Source of the DNA: Lawsonibacter faecis
GTDB lineage: Bacteria > Bacillota > Clostridia > Oscillospirales > Oscillospiraceae
Length of the DNA stretch: 64,000 bases
Assembly: GCF_014287675.1 (NCBI RefSeq)
Contig: NZ_JACOPQ010000005.1
Coordinates: forward strand, 62,001-126,000
Reading direction: 5' to 3'
Below the pieces are notes generated by a model. It searched no databases, was not told the DNA's origin, and saw nothing but the letters and a program-made list of their open reading frames with translations. Position numbers and translations under genes: made by a program. Shown here piece after piece: positions 33,993 to 41,090 of the stretch. Every line of letters starts with the position of its first letter. Position 1 is the stretch's first letter.

Positions 33993-34561
33993 GGCTCCTC
34001 CTTGCGCGCCCCGCACACCATGTCGCCCACCGTGCGGCGCACCATGTCCAGGGCCTGTTGGTTGGTAAAATCCATCTGGTTGGTGGCGATCATGGCGGCG
34101 ACGCCGTGGAGCAGCAGATAGCCCCGCAGGAAGATGTCCCGACAGTCCTCCTCCCCCAGGCCGTATCGCTCCGCCAGGGCGGCCACCAGCTTCCGGTTGC
34201 ACTCCCAGTCCATCATCACCTCCCAGAGGTTGCGGCTCTCAAAGCTGTCCGAGAGGTAGAGCAGGTGGAAGAGCCTCGGCTCGTCCCGGGCCAGGTTCAG
34301 CACCAGCTCGTCGGTGCGCTGGAGGAAGTCCGGCCGGTCCTGGTACTGCAAAATCTTCTCCATGATAACCCTCCCCGCGTGGTCGAAGGTGGCCCGGCGC
34401 AGGGCCTCCATGGTGGCGAACTGGCTGAATACCGGCTGGGTGGAGCAGCCCAGGAACTTCGCCACGCTCCGGGCGTTCACCGCGCCGATGCCCTCGGTGC
34501 GGGTCAGTGCAAGGGCGGCGTCCAATATCATCCCGCGGGTGATCCTCTGCCTTGGCGGCAT
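33989..34561 (-). CDS. TetR-family transcriptional regulator
   Basis: A 190-residue regulator with an N-terminal TetR helix-turn-helix (GAVNARSVAKFLGCSTQPVFSQF) and a C-terminal ligand domain of the TetR_C type. It begins at ATG with GGAGGCCCAGCT upstream and is directly followed by the PaaK-like gene in an operon. Its own promoter is overlaid by a clear palindrome, so it probably represses itself and the adenylating enzyme until an inducer, perhaps the acid or its CoA ester, is present. Confidence 0.92.
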   Translation of the reverse strand: MPPRQRITRGMILDAALALTRTEGIGAVNARSVAKFLGCSTQPVFSQFATMEALRRATFDHAGRVIMEKILQYQDRPDFLQRTDELVLNLARDEPRLFHLLYLSDSFESRNLWEVMMDWECNRKLVAALAERYGLGEEDCRDIFLRGYLLLHGVAAMIATNQMDFTNQQALDMVRRTVGDMVCGARKEEP

Positions 34562-34575
34562 AGCTGGGCCTCCTC

Positions 34576-34627
34576 ATATATCTTTTGTTATATATCTTAT
34601 GATATATTATTAAAGTCTGCTTGTCAA
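34576..34627 (-). promoter_or_regulatory. Promoter and candidate operator of the TetR-PaaK operon
   Basis: Minus-strand TTGACA (34627-34622), 17-bp spacer, TATCAT (34604-34599). A palindrome ATATATC-TTAT-GATATAT (34590-34607) covers the -10, and another ATATATC half-site lies at 34576-34582. Confidence 0.72.
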
Positions 34628-34978
34628 GCGGATTTTCCTCTTCGCATCCGCCGCCCGGGCCCCGCGACCTGGGCAGAAGCGAGACGGGGGTAGCGTCCCT
34701 CGAGCAAAGGTCACCCGGCAAGACTTGTTACCGGCTGCGTTTCTCCAGGTACTCAATGGCCGCCGTCGGTGCTGAGGGGACGATTACCGCGTGTCCCGTG
34801 GTAGCTCCTTCCTGCGGCTCACCGGGGCCATCGGCCCTACAGGGTTTCAGGTTCCCGCATAGCTGTTTGAAAACCTTCACACGGAGGACGCGGTGTTCCC
34901 GGGACCCCGTAGGGCGGCCCGTCCGGGTGGCCGCCGCCATAAAATAAACGTCGAAATTAAAAAAGGCCCAGATGACAT
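34628..34978. other. Gap without recognised gene
   Basis: About 350 bp without a convincing coding frame. Short GC-rich dyads occur but no feature is assigned. Confidence 0.4.
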
Positions 34979-35013
34979 AAAAGGCCGCCACCCAAAAGGG
35001 TGGCGGCCTTTTT
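34979..35013 (-). terminator. Original enolase terminator
   Basis: GGCCGCCACCC and complement with AAAA loop and T runs. It follows the displaced second copy of the eno 3' end, not the gene itself, suggesting the material between was inserted later. Confidence 0.88.
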
Positions 35014-35027
35014 GCCGTTCATTCAGC

Positions 35028-35084
35028 TTACTTCAGGTTGAAAAACGCCTTCTTGCCAGGGTACTGAGCCACGTCGCCCAGCTC
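35028..35084 (-). repeat. Displaced duplicate of the eno 3' end
   Basis: 57 bp, 54 of 57 identical to the gene's own end (35238-35294), including the stop codon TAA. It encodes a canonical enolase tail ending KKAFFNLK. Beyond the stop the flanks are unrelated. Not part of an intact gene. Confidence 0.95.
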
Positions 35085-35237
35085 ACGCCCCAATGGGAGG
35101 CGCCCATTGGGGACCCCACTTTATTTTATCTGCCTGGGCAAGTGAATCGCCCAGGCATCAAGGTTCCGGCCCGGCGTTGGACGGGCCGGAACACTTGGTG
35201 AGGAGGTCCTGGGCGACATGAACGGCTGCGGTCTATT
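35085..35237 (-). repeat. Three-hairpin insert after eno
   Basis: 153 bp between the two copies of the eno 3' end. Hairpins in plus-strand order: CCCCAATGGG/CCCATTGGGG; GCCTGGGC/GCCCAGGC; CAAGGTTCCGGCCCG/CGGGCCGGAAC-A-CTTG. TTTTATCTGCC precedes the second hairpin. The same order and motifs recur in the gpmI inserts and, more diverged, in the tpiA insert. Confidence 0.85.
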
Positions 35238-36539
35238 TTATCTCAGGTTGAAAAACGCCTTCATGCCAGGGTACTGAGCCACGTCGCCCAGCTCCTCCTC
35301 GATTCGGAGCAGCTGGTTGTACTTGGCCACGCGGTCGGTGCGGCTGGGGGCGCCGGTCTTGATCTGGCCGGCGTTGAGGGCCACGGAGATATCGGCGATG
35401 GTGGTGTCCTCGGTCTCGCCGGAGCGGTGGGACACAATCGCGGTGTATCCGGCGCGGTTGGCCATCTGGATGGCATCCAGGGTCTCGGTCAGGGTGCCGA
35501 TCTGGTTGACCTTGATGAGGATGGAGTTTGCAACTTTCTGCTCAATGCCGGTGGACAGGCGGGTGACATTGGTGACGAACAGGTCGTCGCCCACGAGCTG
35601 CACCTTGTCGCCGATAGCCTTGGTGAGCATGGCCCAGCCCTCCCAGTCGGTCTCGGCCATGCCGTCCTCCAGAGATACGATGGGATAGGTGTCTGCAAAC
35701 TTCTTCCACATATTCACCAGCTGCTGCTGGGTCATCTTCTTGCCGGACTTGGGCTGGATATAGCACTTCTCCTCCTCGTTCCACCACTCGGAGGAGGCGG
35801 CGTCGATGGCGATCATAAAGTCCTCACCGGGCTTGAAGCCGGCCTTCTCAATGGCGGCCACGATGACCTTCAGGGCGTCCTCATCCTTCTTCAGGTTGGG
35901 GGCGTAGCCGCCCTCGTCGCCCACGCCGGCGGCGGGGGTGCCGTTCTCCTTGAGGACGCTCTTCAGGGTGTGGAAGACCTCGGCGCACATCTGGAGGGCC
36001 TTTTTGAAGCAGCAGGCGCCCACAGGCATAATCATGAACTCCTGGATCTCAACATTGTTGGTGGCATGGGCGCCGCCGTTGAGAATGTTCATCATGGGCA
36101 CGGGCAGAGTCTTGGCGTTGACGCCGCCGATATAGTTGTAGAGGCTGGTGCCCAGGGTCTCGGCGGCGGCCTTGGCGCAGGCCAGGGACGCGCCCAGGAT
36201 GGCGTTGGCGCCCAGGCGCTCCTTGTTGGCGGTGCCGTCCAGATCGATGAGGGCCTTGTCGATGGCGACCTGATCCAGGACGTTCATGCCCACCAGGCAC
36301 TCGGCAATCTCGGTATTCACGTTCGTGACGGCCTTCTGCACGCCCTTGCCCAGGTAGCGGCTCTTGTCGCCGTCGCGGAGCTCGCAGGCCTCATAGATGC
36401 CGGTGGAAGCGCCGGAGGGAACGGCCGCGCGGCCCACGACGCCGTCCTCCAGATAGACCTCCACCTCAACGGTGGGGTTGCCGCGGCTGTCCAGAATCTC
36501 GCGGCCGAGCACGTCGACAATTTCAATAATCTGCTTCAT
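35238..36539 (-). CDS. eno: Enolase
   Basis: Converts 2-phosphoglycerate to phosphoenolpyruvate in glycolysis; cytosolic, Mg2+-dependent. The 433 residues are full length: SRGNPTVEVEVYLEDG, PSGASTGIYEA loop, catalytic Glu in SEWWNEEE region and GDDLFVTN, Lys in ILIKVNQIGT and the SHRSGETEDTTIAD loop are all present. It ends in YPGMKAFFNLR, slightly off the usual KKAFFNLK, which instead appears in the displaced copy downstream. ATG with AAAGGAGATC upstream. Last gene of the trmL-pgk-tpiA-gpmI-eno cluster; a weak TATAAAAT at 36608-36615 on the minus strand may give it an extra promoter. Confidence 0.98.
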   Translation of the reverse strand: MKQIIEIVDVLGREILDSRGNPTVEVEVYLEDGVVGRAAVPSGASTGIYEACELRDGDKSRYLGKGVQKAVTNVNTEIAECLVGMNVLDQVAIDKALIDLDGTANKERLGANAILGASLACAKAAAETLGTSLYNYIGGVNAKTLPVPMMNILNGGAHATNNVEIQEFMIMPVGACCFKKALQMCAEVFHTLKSVLKENGTPAAGVGDEGGYAPNLKKDEDALKVIVAAIEKAGFKPGEDFMIAIDAASSEWWNEEEKCYIQPKSGKKMTQQQLVNMWKKFADTYPIVSLEDGMAETDWEGWAMLTKAIGDKVQLVGDDLFVTNVTRLSTGIEQKVANSILIKVNQIGTLTETLDAIQMANRAGYTAIVSHRSGETEDTTIADISVALNAGQIKTGAPSRTDRVAKYNQLLRIEEELGDVAQYPGMKAFFNLR

Positions 36540-36638
36540 GGTAAGATCTCCTTTCGTATGGAACCGCTAAAGAGCGAATCGCTATGATGTTCGCCCCAGT
36601 TGCGTCATTTTATACCCCATGCCCAGAACTAAAAACTT

Positions 36639-36688
36639 TTAGCCGACAATCAAGGTATTCCCGTCCATCTCCGCGGGCTTTTCAAGGC
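36639..36688 (-). repeat. Displaced duplicate of the gpmI 3' end (outer copy)
   Basis: 50 bp. The inner 29 bp (36660-36688) are identical to the gene end; the last 21 bp match at only about 12 positions yet still encode a plausible tail with stop (MDGNTLIVG against MDGTSLIEN in the gene). This looks like the older gene end. Confidence 0.9.
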
Positions 36689-36815
36689 GCCCCGTGCGGC
36701 AGGCCGTGGGGGGACCCCGTTGATTTTATCTGCCTGGGCGGAGTAAATCCGCCCGGCATCAAGGGTTTGACCCTGCGTGGGTGGGCCGAAACCCTTGGTA
36801 TGGGCCTTGAAGCCC
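36689..36815 (-). repeat. Three-hairpin insert A after gpmI
   Basis: 127 bp, nearly identical to insert B. Hairpins: CCCCGTGCGGC/GCCGTGGGGG; CCTGGGCGG/CCGCCCGG; CAAGGGTTT/AAACCCTTG. It contains TTTTATCTGCCTGGGCGG, shared with the eno insert. Confidence 0.88.
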
Positions 36816-36865
36816 TCAGTTCTCAATCAGTGAAGTCCCGTCCATCTCCGAGGGCTTTTCAAGGC
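36816..36865 (-). repeat. Middle duplicate of the gpmI 3' end
   Basis: 50 bp, 49 of 50 identical to the gene's own end at 36994-37043, with stop codon. It separates inserts A and B. Confidence 0.95.
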
Positions 36866-36993
36866 GCCCCGCGCGGCAGGCCGCGCGGGGACCCCTGTTG
36901 CTTTTATCTGCCTGGGCGGAGTAAACCCGCCCGGCATCAAGGGTTTGACCCTGCGTGGGTGGGCCGAAACCCTTGGTATGGGCCTTGAAGCCC
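36866..36993 (-). repeat. Three-hairpin insert B after gpmI
   Basis: 128 bp. The first hairpin is perfectly paired here (CCCCGCGCGGC/GCCGCGCGGGG), where insert A has wobble pairs and one mismatch. The rest matches A at all but a few positions, so A and B arose by tandem duplication or double insertion with a period of about 178 bp. Confidence 0.88.
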
Positions 36994-38514
36994 TCAGTTC
37001 TCAATCAGTGAAGTCCCGTCCATCTCCGCGGGCTTTTCAAGGCCCATCAAATCCAGCATGGTGGGGGCGATATCGGCCAGGCGGCCGTCGCGGAGCTTCA
37101 CGTTGGCGCCCACAATGTAGAAGGGCACCAGATTGGTGGTATGGGCGGTATAGGGGGTCACGCCGTCGTCGTCCACCATGCGCTCGGCGTTGCCGTGGTC
37201 GGCGGTGATGAGGGCCACGCCGCCCATGGCGCGGGTGGCTTCCACCACCTTGCCCACGCACTCGTCCACAGTCTCCACAGCGATGCGGGCGGCCTCATAG
37301 ATGCCGGTGTGGCCCACCATGTCGCAGTTGGCGAAGTTGAGGATAATGACGTCATACGCGCCGCTCTCGATCCGCTTGACGGCCTCCGCGGCCACCTCAC
37401 GGGCGCTCATGTCGGGCTTCATGTCGTAGGTGGGCACCTTGGGAGAGGCGATGAGGGCCCGGTCCTCCCCGGGGAAAACCGCCTCCTGCCCGCCGTTGAA
37501 GAAGAAGGTCACATGGGCGTATTTCTCGGTCTCGGCGATGCGCAGCTGGGTGAGGCCCAGCCGGGAGATATACTCGCCAAAGATGTTGGTGAGCTCCCGG
37601 TGGGGGAAGGCCACCTCCACACCGGGCATGGTGGCGTCGTACTCGGTGGTGCATACATAGGTGACGGGAAGGAAGCCCCGCCTGCGCTCCACGTCGGTGA
37701 AGTCGGCGTCGACGAAGCAGCGGGTGATCTCCCGGGCCCGGTCGGGGCGGAAGTTCATAAAGATGATGGAGTCGCCCGCGTTGACCGCCGCGTCTTTCAC
37801 GCAGACCACCGGCTCCACGAACTCGTCGGTGACGCCCGCATCGTAGGACTTCTGGACGGCGTCCGCCGCGTCGGCGTTGAAGGCCCCCTCGCCGCAGGCG
37901 ATGGCGTCGTAGGCCCGCTGCACGCGGTCCCAGCGCTTATCCCGGTCCATGGCGTAGAAGCGTCCCATGACGGTGGCGATCCGCCCCACGCCCAGTTCAG
38001 CGCACTTGGCGGCAAGCTGCGCCACAAAGTCCCTGCCGGAGGAGGGGGGCACGTCACGCCCGTCCAGGAAGCAGTGGACGAAGACTCTGCTCAGGCCCTG
38101 GCGCTTGGCCATCTCCAGGATGGCGAAGATGTGGGTGATATGGCTGTGGACGCCGCCGTCGGACAGCAGCCCCATCACATGGAGGGCGGCGCCGTTCTCT
38201 CTGCAGCTGTCCATGGCCTTCAAATAGGCGGCGTTTTCGAAGAAGTCGCCGTCGGTGATGGCCTTGGAGATGCGGGGCAGGTCCTGGAAGACCACGCGGC
38301 CCGCGCCAATGTTGGTGTGGCCCACCTCGCTGTTGCCCATCTGGCCGTCGGGCAGGCCCACGTCCAGGCCTGAGGCGGAAAGCTTACAGCCGGGATTCTC
38401 GGCGAAGAGCTTATCCAGCACGGGCGTCCGGGCGTTCAGCACGGCGTTGCCGTCCGTCTCCGCCCGCAGCCCGAAGCCGTCCATGATAATGAGAGTGGTA
38501 GGTGTTTTACTCAT
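36994..38514 (-). CDS. gpmI: 2,3-bisphosphoglycerate-independent phosphoglycerate mutase
   Basis: Interconverts 3- and 2-phosphoglycerate through a phosphoserine, with two metal ions. The 506 residues match the family: IMDGFGLR metal site, MGNSEVGHTNIGAGR with the catalytic serine near residue 62, HCFLDGRDVPP, NFRPDRAREITR, and NFANCDMVGHTG plus TADHGN for metal binding. The C-terminus GLEKPAEMDGTSLIEN lies in the duplicated segment. ATG with GAGGTATTT upstream. Third of the four glycolytic genes in the operon. Confidence 0.97.
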   Translation of the reverse strand: MSKTPTTLIIMDGFGLRAETDGNAVLNARTPVLDKLFAENPGCKLSASGLDVGLPDGQMGNSEVGHTNIGAGRVVFQDLPRISKAITDGDFFENAAYLKAMDSCRENGAALHVMGLLSDGGVHSHITHIFAILEMAKRQGLSRVFVHCFLDGRDVPPSSGRDFVAQLAAKCAELGVGRIATVMGRFYAMDRDKRWDRVQRAYDAIACGEGAFNADAADAVQKSYDAGVTDEFVEPVVCVKDAAVNAGDSIIFMNFRPDRAREITRCFVDADFTDVERRRGFLPVTYVCTTEYDATMPGVEVAFPHRELTNIFGEYISRLGLTQLRIAETEKYAHVTFFFNGGQEAVFPGEDRALIASPKVPTYDMKPDMSAREVAAEAVKRIESGAYDVIILNFANCDMVGHTGIYEAARIAVETVDECVGKVVEATRAMGGVALITADHGNAERMVDDDGVTPYTAHTTNLVPFYIVGANVKLRDGRLADIAPTMLDLMGLEKPAEMDGTSLIEN

Positions 38515-38630
38515 AAATACCTCGAATCTATCGTTCCCCCCGCCACTTCGCGGCCCTCCCCCTTAGCGGGGGAAAGGAGATGCGTCTTGGCCCCCATAAG
38601 GGGCTGTGGCATTTGCGCGGCTGGGGGATC

Positions 38631-38709
38631 TTACTCCTGATTGGCCGCGTTCACAACCGTGGTGAGGGCCGCGGGCTTGAGGGCCGCGCCGCCGATTAGG
38701 CCGCCGTCC
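38631..38709 (-). repeat. Displaced duplicate of the tpiA 3' end
   Basis: 79 bp, 72 of 79 identical to the gene's own end (38864-38942), stop codon included. It encodes KPAALTTVVNAANQE where the gene has KPADFTTIVNAANQE. Confidence 0.95.
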
Positions 38710-38863
38710 CATTCCCACGCGATGTACCATCGCGCGGGGGCCCTTTTGATTTCACATCCTCGGCGGGATTCAATCCCGCCTGCGGCAAGGTTTCGGCCAT
38801 TCGGCCAAAACGCTTGGACGCGCCTTGCGGCGCGGCTTACCTTCGTTCACGGCGTGGCCGGCT
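38710..38863 (-). repeat. Three-hairpin insert after tpiA (diverged)
   Basis: 154 bp with the same plan as the eno and gpmI inserts but different bases: CGCGATG/CATCGCG, GGCGGG/CCCGCC, then CAAGGTTT-C-GGCC/GGCC-AAAAC-G-CTTGG, plus an extra CGCGCC/GGCGCG stem near the gene. Confidence 0.78.
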
Positions 38864-39637
38864 TTACTCCTGATTGGCCGCGTTCACAATCGTCGTGAAA
38901 TCGGCGGGCTTGAGGGCCGCGCCGCCGATCAGGCCGCCGTCCACGTCGGGCTGGGCCAGGAGCTCGGCGGCGTTCTTGGCGTTCATGGAGCCGCCGTACT
39001 GGATGGTGACGGCCCGGGCCACACGGGCGCCGTACAGCTTGCGCACCACGGCACGGATGCCCTCGCAGACCTCGCCGGCCTGCTCGGCAGTGGCGGTCTT
39101 GCCGGTGCCGATGGCCCAGATGGGCTCGTAGGCGATGACCACATGGCGCATCTTATCGGCGGGCACGCCGGCCAGGGCGGCCTTCACCTGGTAGGCGATA
39201 AGCTCCATGGTCACGTCCAGCTCACGCTGCTCCAGGCTCTCGCCCACGCAGACGATGGGGTAAAGGCCCGCCTCCAGGGCGGCGTGGACCTTCTTGTTGA
39301 CGGTGAAGTCGGTCTCGTTGTAGTAGGCGCGGCGCTCGGAATGGCCGATGATGACATACTTCACGCCCAGCTCCTTGAGCATCTCGGCGGACACCTCGCC
39401 GGTGTACGCGCCGGTGGACTCATAGTGACAGTTCTCCGCGCCGATGGCGATGCGGCTCTCCTTGAACAGGCGCACGGCGGCGGGGATGTTCACATAGGGT
39501 ACGCACAGGACGACCTCGCACCACTTGGGCTTGCCCAGCATGGGCTTGATCTCTTCAGCGTAGGCGCGGGTCTCGGAGAGGGTCTTGTTCATCTTCCAGT
39601 TTCCGGCGATGATAGTCTTACGGTAACGGCGGTTCAT
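38864..39637 (-). CDS. tpiA: Triosephosphate isomerase
   Basis: Interconverts dihydroxyacetone phosphate and glyceraldehyde-3-phosphate. The 257 residues form the usual TIM barrel: IIAGNWKMNKT with the catalytic Lys near residue 13, IGHSERR with catalytic His near 98, YEPIWAIGTGKTAT with catalytic Glu and the flexible loop, and IQYGGSMNAKNA phosphate loop. The last 26 codons lie in the duplicated segment. ATG with AAAAGGATGG upstream. Between pgk and gpmI in the glycolytic operon; no insert lies on the pgk side. Confidence 0.98.
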   Translation of the reverse strand: MNRRYRKTIIAGNWKMNKTLSETRAYAEEIKPMLGKPKWCEVVLCVPYVNIPAAVRLFKESRIAIGAENCHYESTGAYTGEVSAEMLKELGVKYVIIGHSERRAYYNETDFTVNKKVHAALEAGLYPIVCVGESLEQRELDVTMELIAYQVKAALAGVPADKMRHVVIAYEPIWAIGTGKTATAEQAGEVCEGIRAVVRKLYGARVARAVTIQYGGSMNAKNAAELLAQPDVDGGLIGGAALKPADFTTIVNAANQE

Positions 39638-39815
39638 GTTATTCCATCCTTTTCATATAGAGTAAAAACCACAAAATTGAACGTGAAAAGCAAACGGCTC
39701 CTGCGTGCGGAAGAATGGGCTGCTACGTCTGACAGCGCCTTCAACAAAGGCTTCAAAAAGATGCTGTGCGCGGAATCCCCCTTGTCGCCCGCCCGGCTAT
39801 TTACCTCTTCCTTTT

Positions 39816-41084
39816 TTACGCATCCAAAAGGCACGCCACGCCGGGCAGCTCCTTGCCCTCCATGAACTCCAGGGAGGCGCCGCCGCCGGTGGAGATGTGG
39901 GTCATCTTGTCGGCGTAGCCCAACTGCTGCACGGCAGCCGCGGAATCGCCGCCGCCGATGATGGTGATGGCTTCGGTCTTGGAGAGGGCCTCGGCCACGG
40001 CCTTGGTACCCCCCGCAAAGGCGGGGAACTCGAACACGCCCATGGGCCCGTTCCAGATAACGGTGCCCGCGTCCTTCACGGCGTCGCAGTAGAGCTTGAC
40101 GGTCTCAGGCCCGATGTCCAGGCCCTGCCAGCCGTCGGGGATCTCGCCGGACTTCACGATCTGGCTCTTGGCGTCGGGGGCGAAGGCGTCGGCGATGACG
40201 GTGTCCACCGGCAGGAGGAGCTTCACGCCCTTGGCCGCGGCCTTCTCCACCATCTCCCTGGAGTAGTCCTCCCAGTCGGCTTCCAGCAGGCTGTCGCCCA
40301 CCTTGCCGCCCTGGGCGGCGGAGAAGGTGTAGGCCATGCCGCCACCGATGATGATGGTGTCGGCAATCTCCAGTAAATTGTTGATGACGCCAATCTTGGA
40401 GGAGACCTTGCTGCCGCCCAGGATGGCCACCAGGGGCCGCTTGGGACTGGCAAGCGCGCCGCCGATGATCTCCAGCTCCTTCTGGATCAGGAAGCCGGAG
40501 ACGGCCGGCAGATACTCGGCCACGCCGGCGGTGGAGGCGTGGGCGCGGTGGACCGCTCCGAAGGCGTCGGACACATAGACCTCGGCCATAGCCGCCATCT
40601 TCCTGGCAAGCTCCGGGTCGTTCTTGGTCTCGCCCTTCTCAAAACGGGTGTTCTGCAGCAGGAGCACCTGGCCGGGCTGGAGGGCCGCAGCCTTGGCGGT
40701 GGCGTCGGGGCCCACCACGTCGTCGGCCATAATGACCTTCTTGCCCAGCAGCTCGCTCAGGCGCTCCGCCACGGGGGCCAGGCTCAGGGCCTGGAGGGAC
40801 TTGCTCCACTTCTCCTCGGTAATGGCGGCGGGGTCCTTGCCCTTCTCGGCCTGCTTCTTGGCCCACTTCTCAAAGCTGGGCTCCGGCTTTCCCAGGTGGG
40901 AGCAGGCGATGACCGCCGCACCCTGGTCCAGCAGATACTGGATGGTGGGCAGGGCGGCGCGGATGCGCTTATCGTCGGTGATGGCGAGGGTTTCCTTGTC
41001 CTGGGGGACGTTGAAGTCGCACCGCAGGAGGACCTTCTTACCCTTCACGTCGATGTCCTTGACGGTCTTCTTGTTGTAGTTCAT
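39816..41084 (-). CDS. pgk: Phosphoglycerate kinase
   Basis: Makes ATP and 3-phosphoglycerate from 1,3-bisphosphoglycerate. The 422 residues show LLRCDFNVPQDK, SHLGKPEPSFEKWAKKQ (an insert here compared with shorter forms), the VYVSDAFGAVHRAHAS block, GGSKVSSKI, WNGPMGVFE and GGGDSAAAV nucleotide loop. ATG with AAAGGAGT that lies within the last codons of trmL, so the two are translationally linked. Its 3' end has no duplicate or hairpin insert, unlike tpiA, gpmI and eno. Confidence 0.98.
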   Translation of the reverse strand: MNYNKKTVKDIDVKGKKVLLRCDFNVPQDKETLAITDDKRIRAALPTIQYLLDQGAAVIACSHLGKPEPSFEKWAKKQAEKGKDPAAITEEKWSKSLQALSLAPVAERLSELLGKKVIMADDVVGPDATAKAAALQPGQVLLLQNTRFEKGETKNDPELARKMAAMAEVYVSDAFGAVHRAHASTAGVAEYLPAVSGFLIQKELEIIGGALASPKRPLVAILGGSKVSSKIGVINNLLEIADTIIIGGGMAYTFSAAQGGKVGDSLLEADWEDYSREMVEKAAAKGVKLLLPVDTVIADAFAPDAKSQIVKSGEIPDGWQGLDIGPETVKLYCDAVKDAGTVIWNGPMGVFEFPAFAGGTKAVAEALSKTEAITIIGGGDSAAAVQQLGYADKMTHISTGGGASLEFMEGKELPGVACLLDA

Positions 41085-41090
41085 AAAATC

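Larger units (their letters stand above)
36540..36993 (-). other. gpmI-eno spacer carrying two insert units
   Basis: No gene. It holds, from eno outward, the eno leader (36540-36638), the displaced original gpmI end (36639-36688), insert A (36689-36815), a second gpmI end copy (36816-36865) and insert B (36866-36993). Confidence 0.9.
38515..38863 (-). other. tpiA-gpmI spacer carrying one insert unit
   Basis: No gene. It holds the gpmI leader with a GC hairpin (CCCCCGC.../...GCGGGGG near 38536-38573), the displaced tpiA end (38631-38709) and the tpiA insert (38710-38863). Confidence 0.85.

Noticed and set aside
32166..34202. Longer frames over blaI and the PaaK-like gene
   Set aside because: They are out-of-frame shadows; the chosen starts have ribosome binding sites and family N-termini.
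34628..34978. Small genes in the gap before the enolase terminator
   Set aside because: Frames of up to 108 codons on either strand lack binding sites and recognisable sequence.
35028..37043. Template/variable repeats of a diversity-generating retroelement
   Set aside because: The duplicates differ at mixed bases rather than only adenines, there is no reverse transcriptase, and the host genes are core enzymes.
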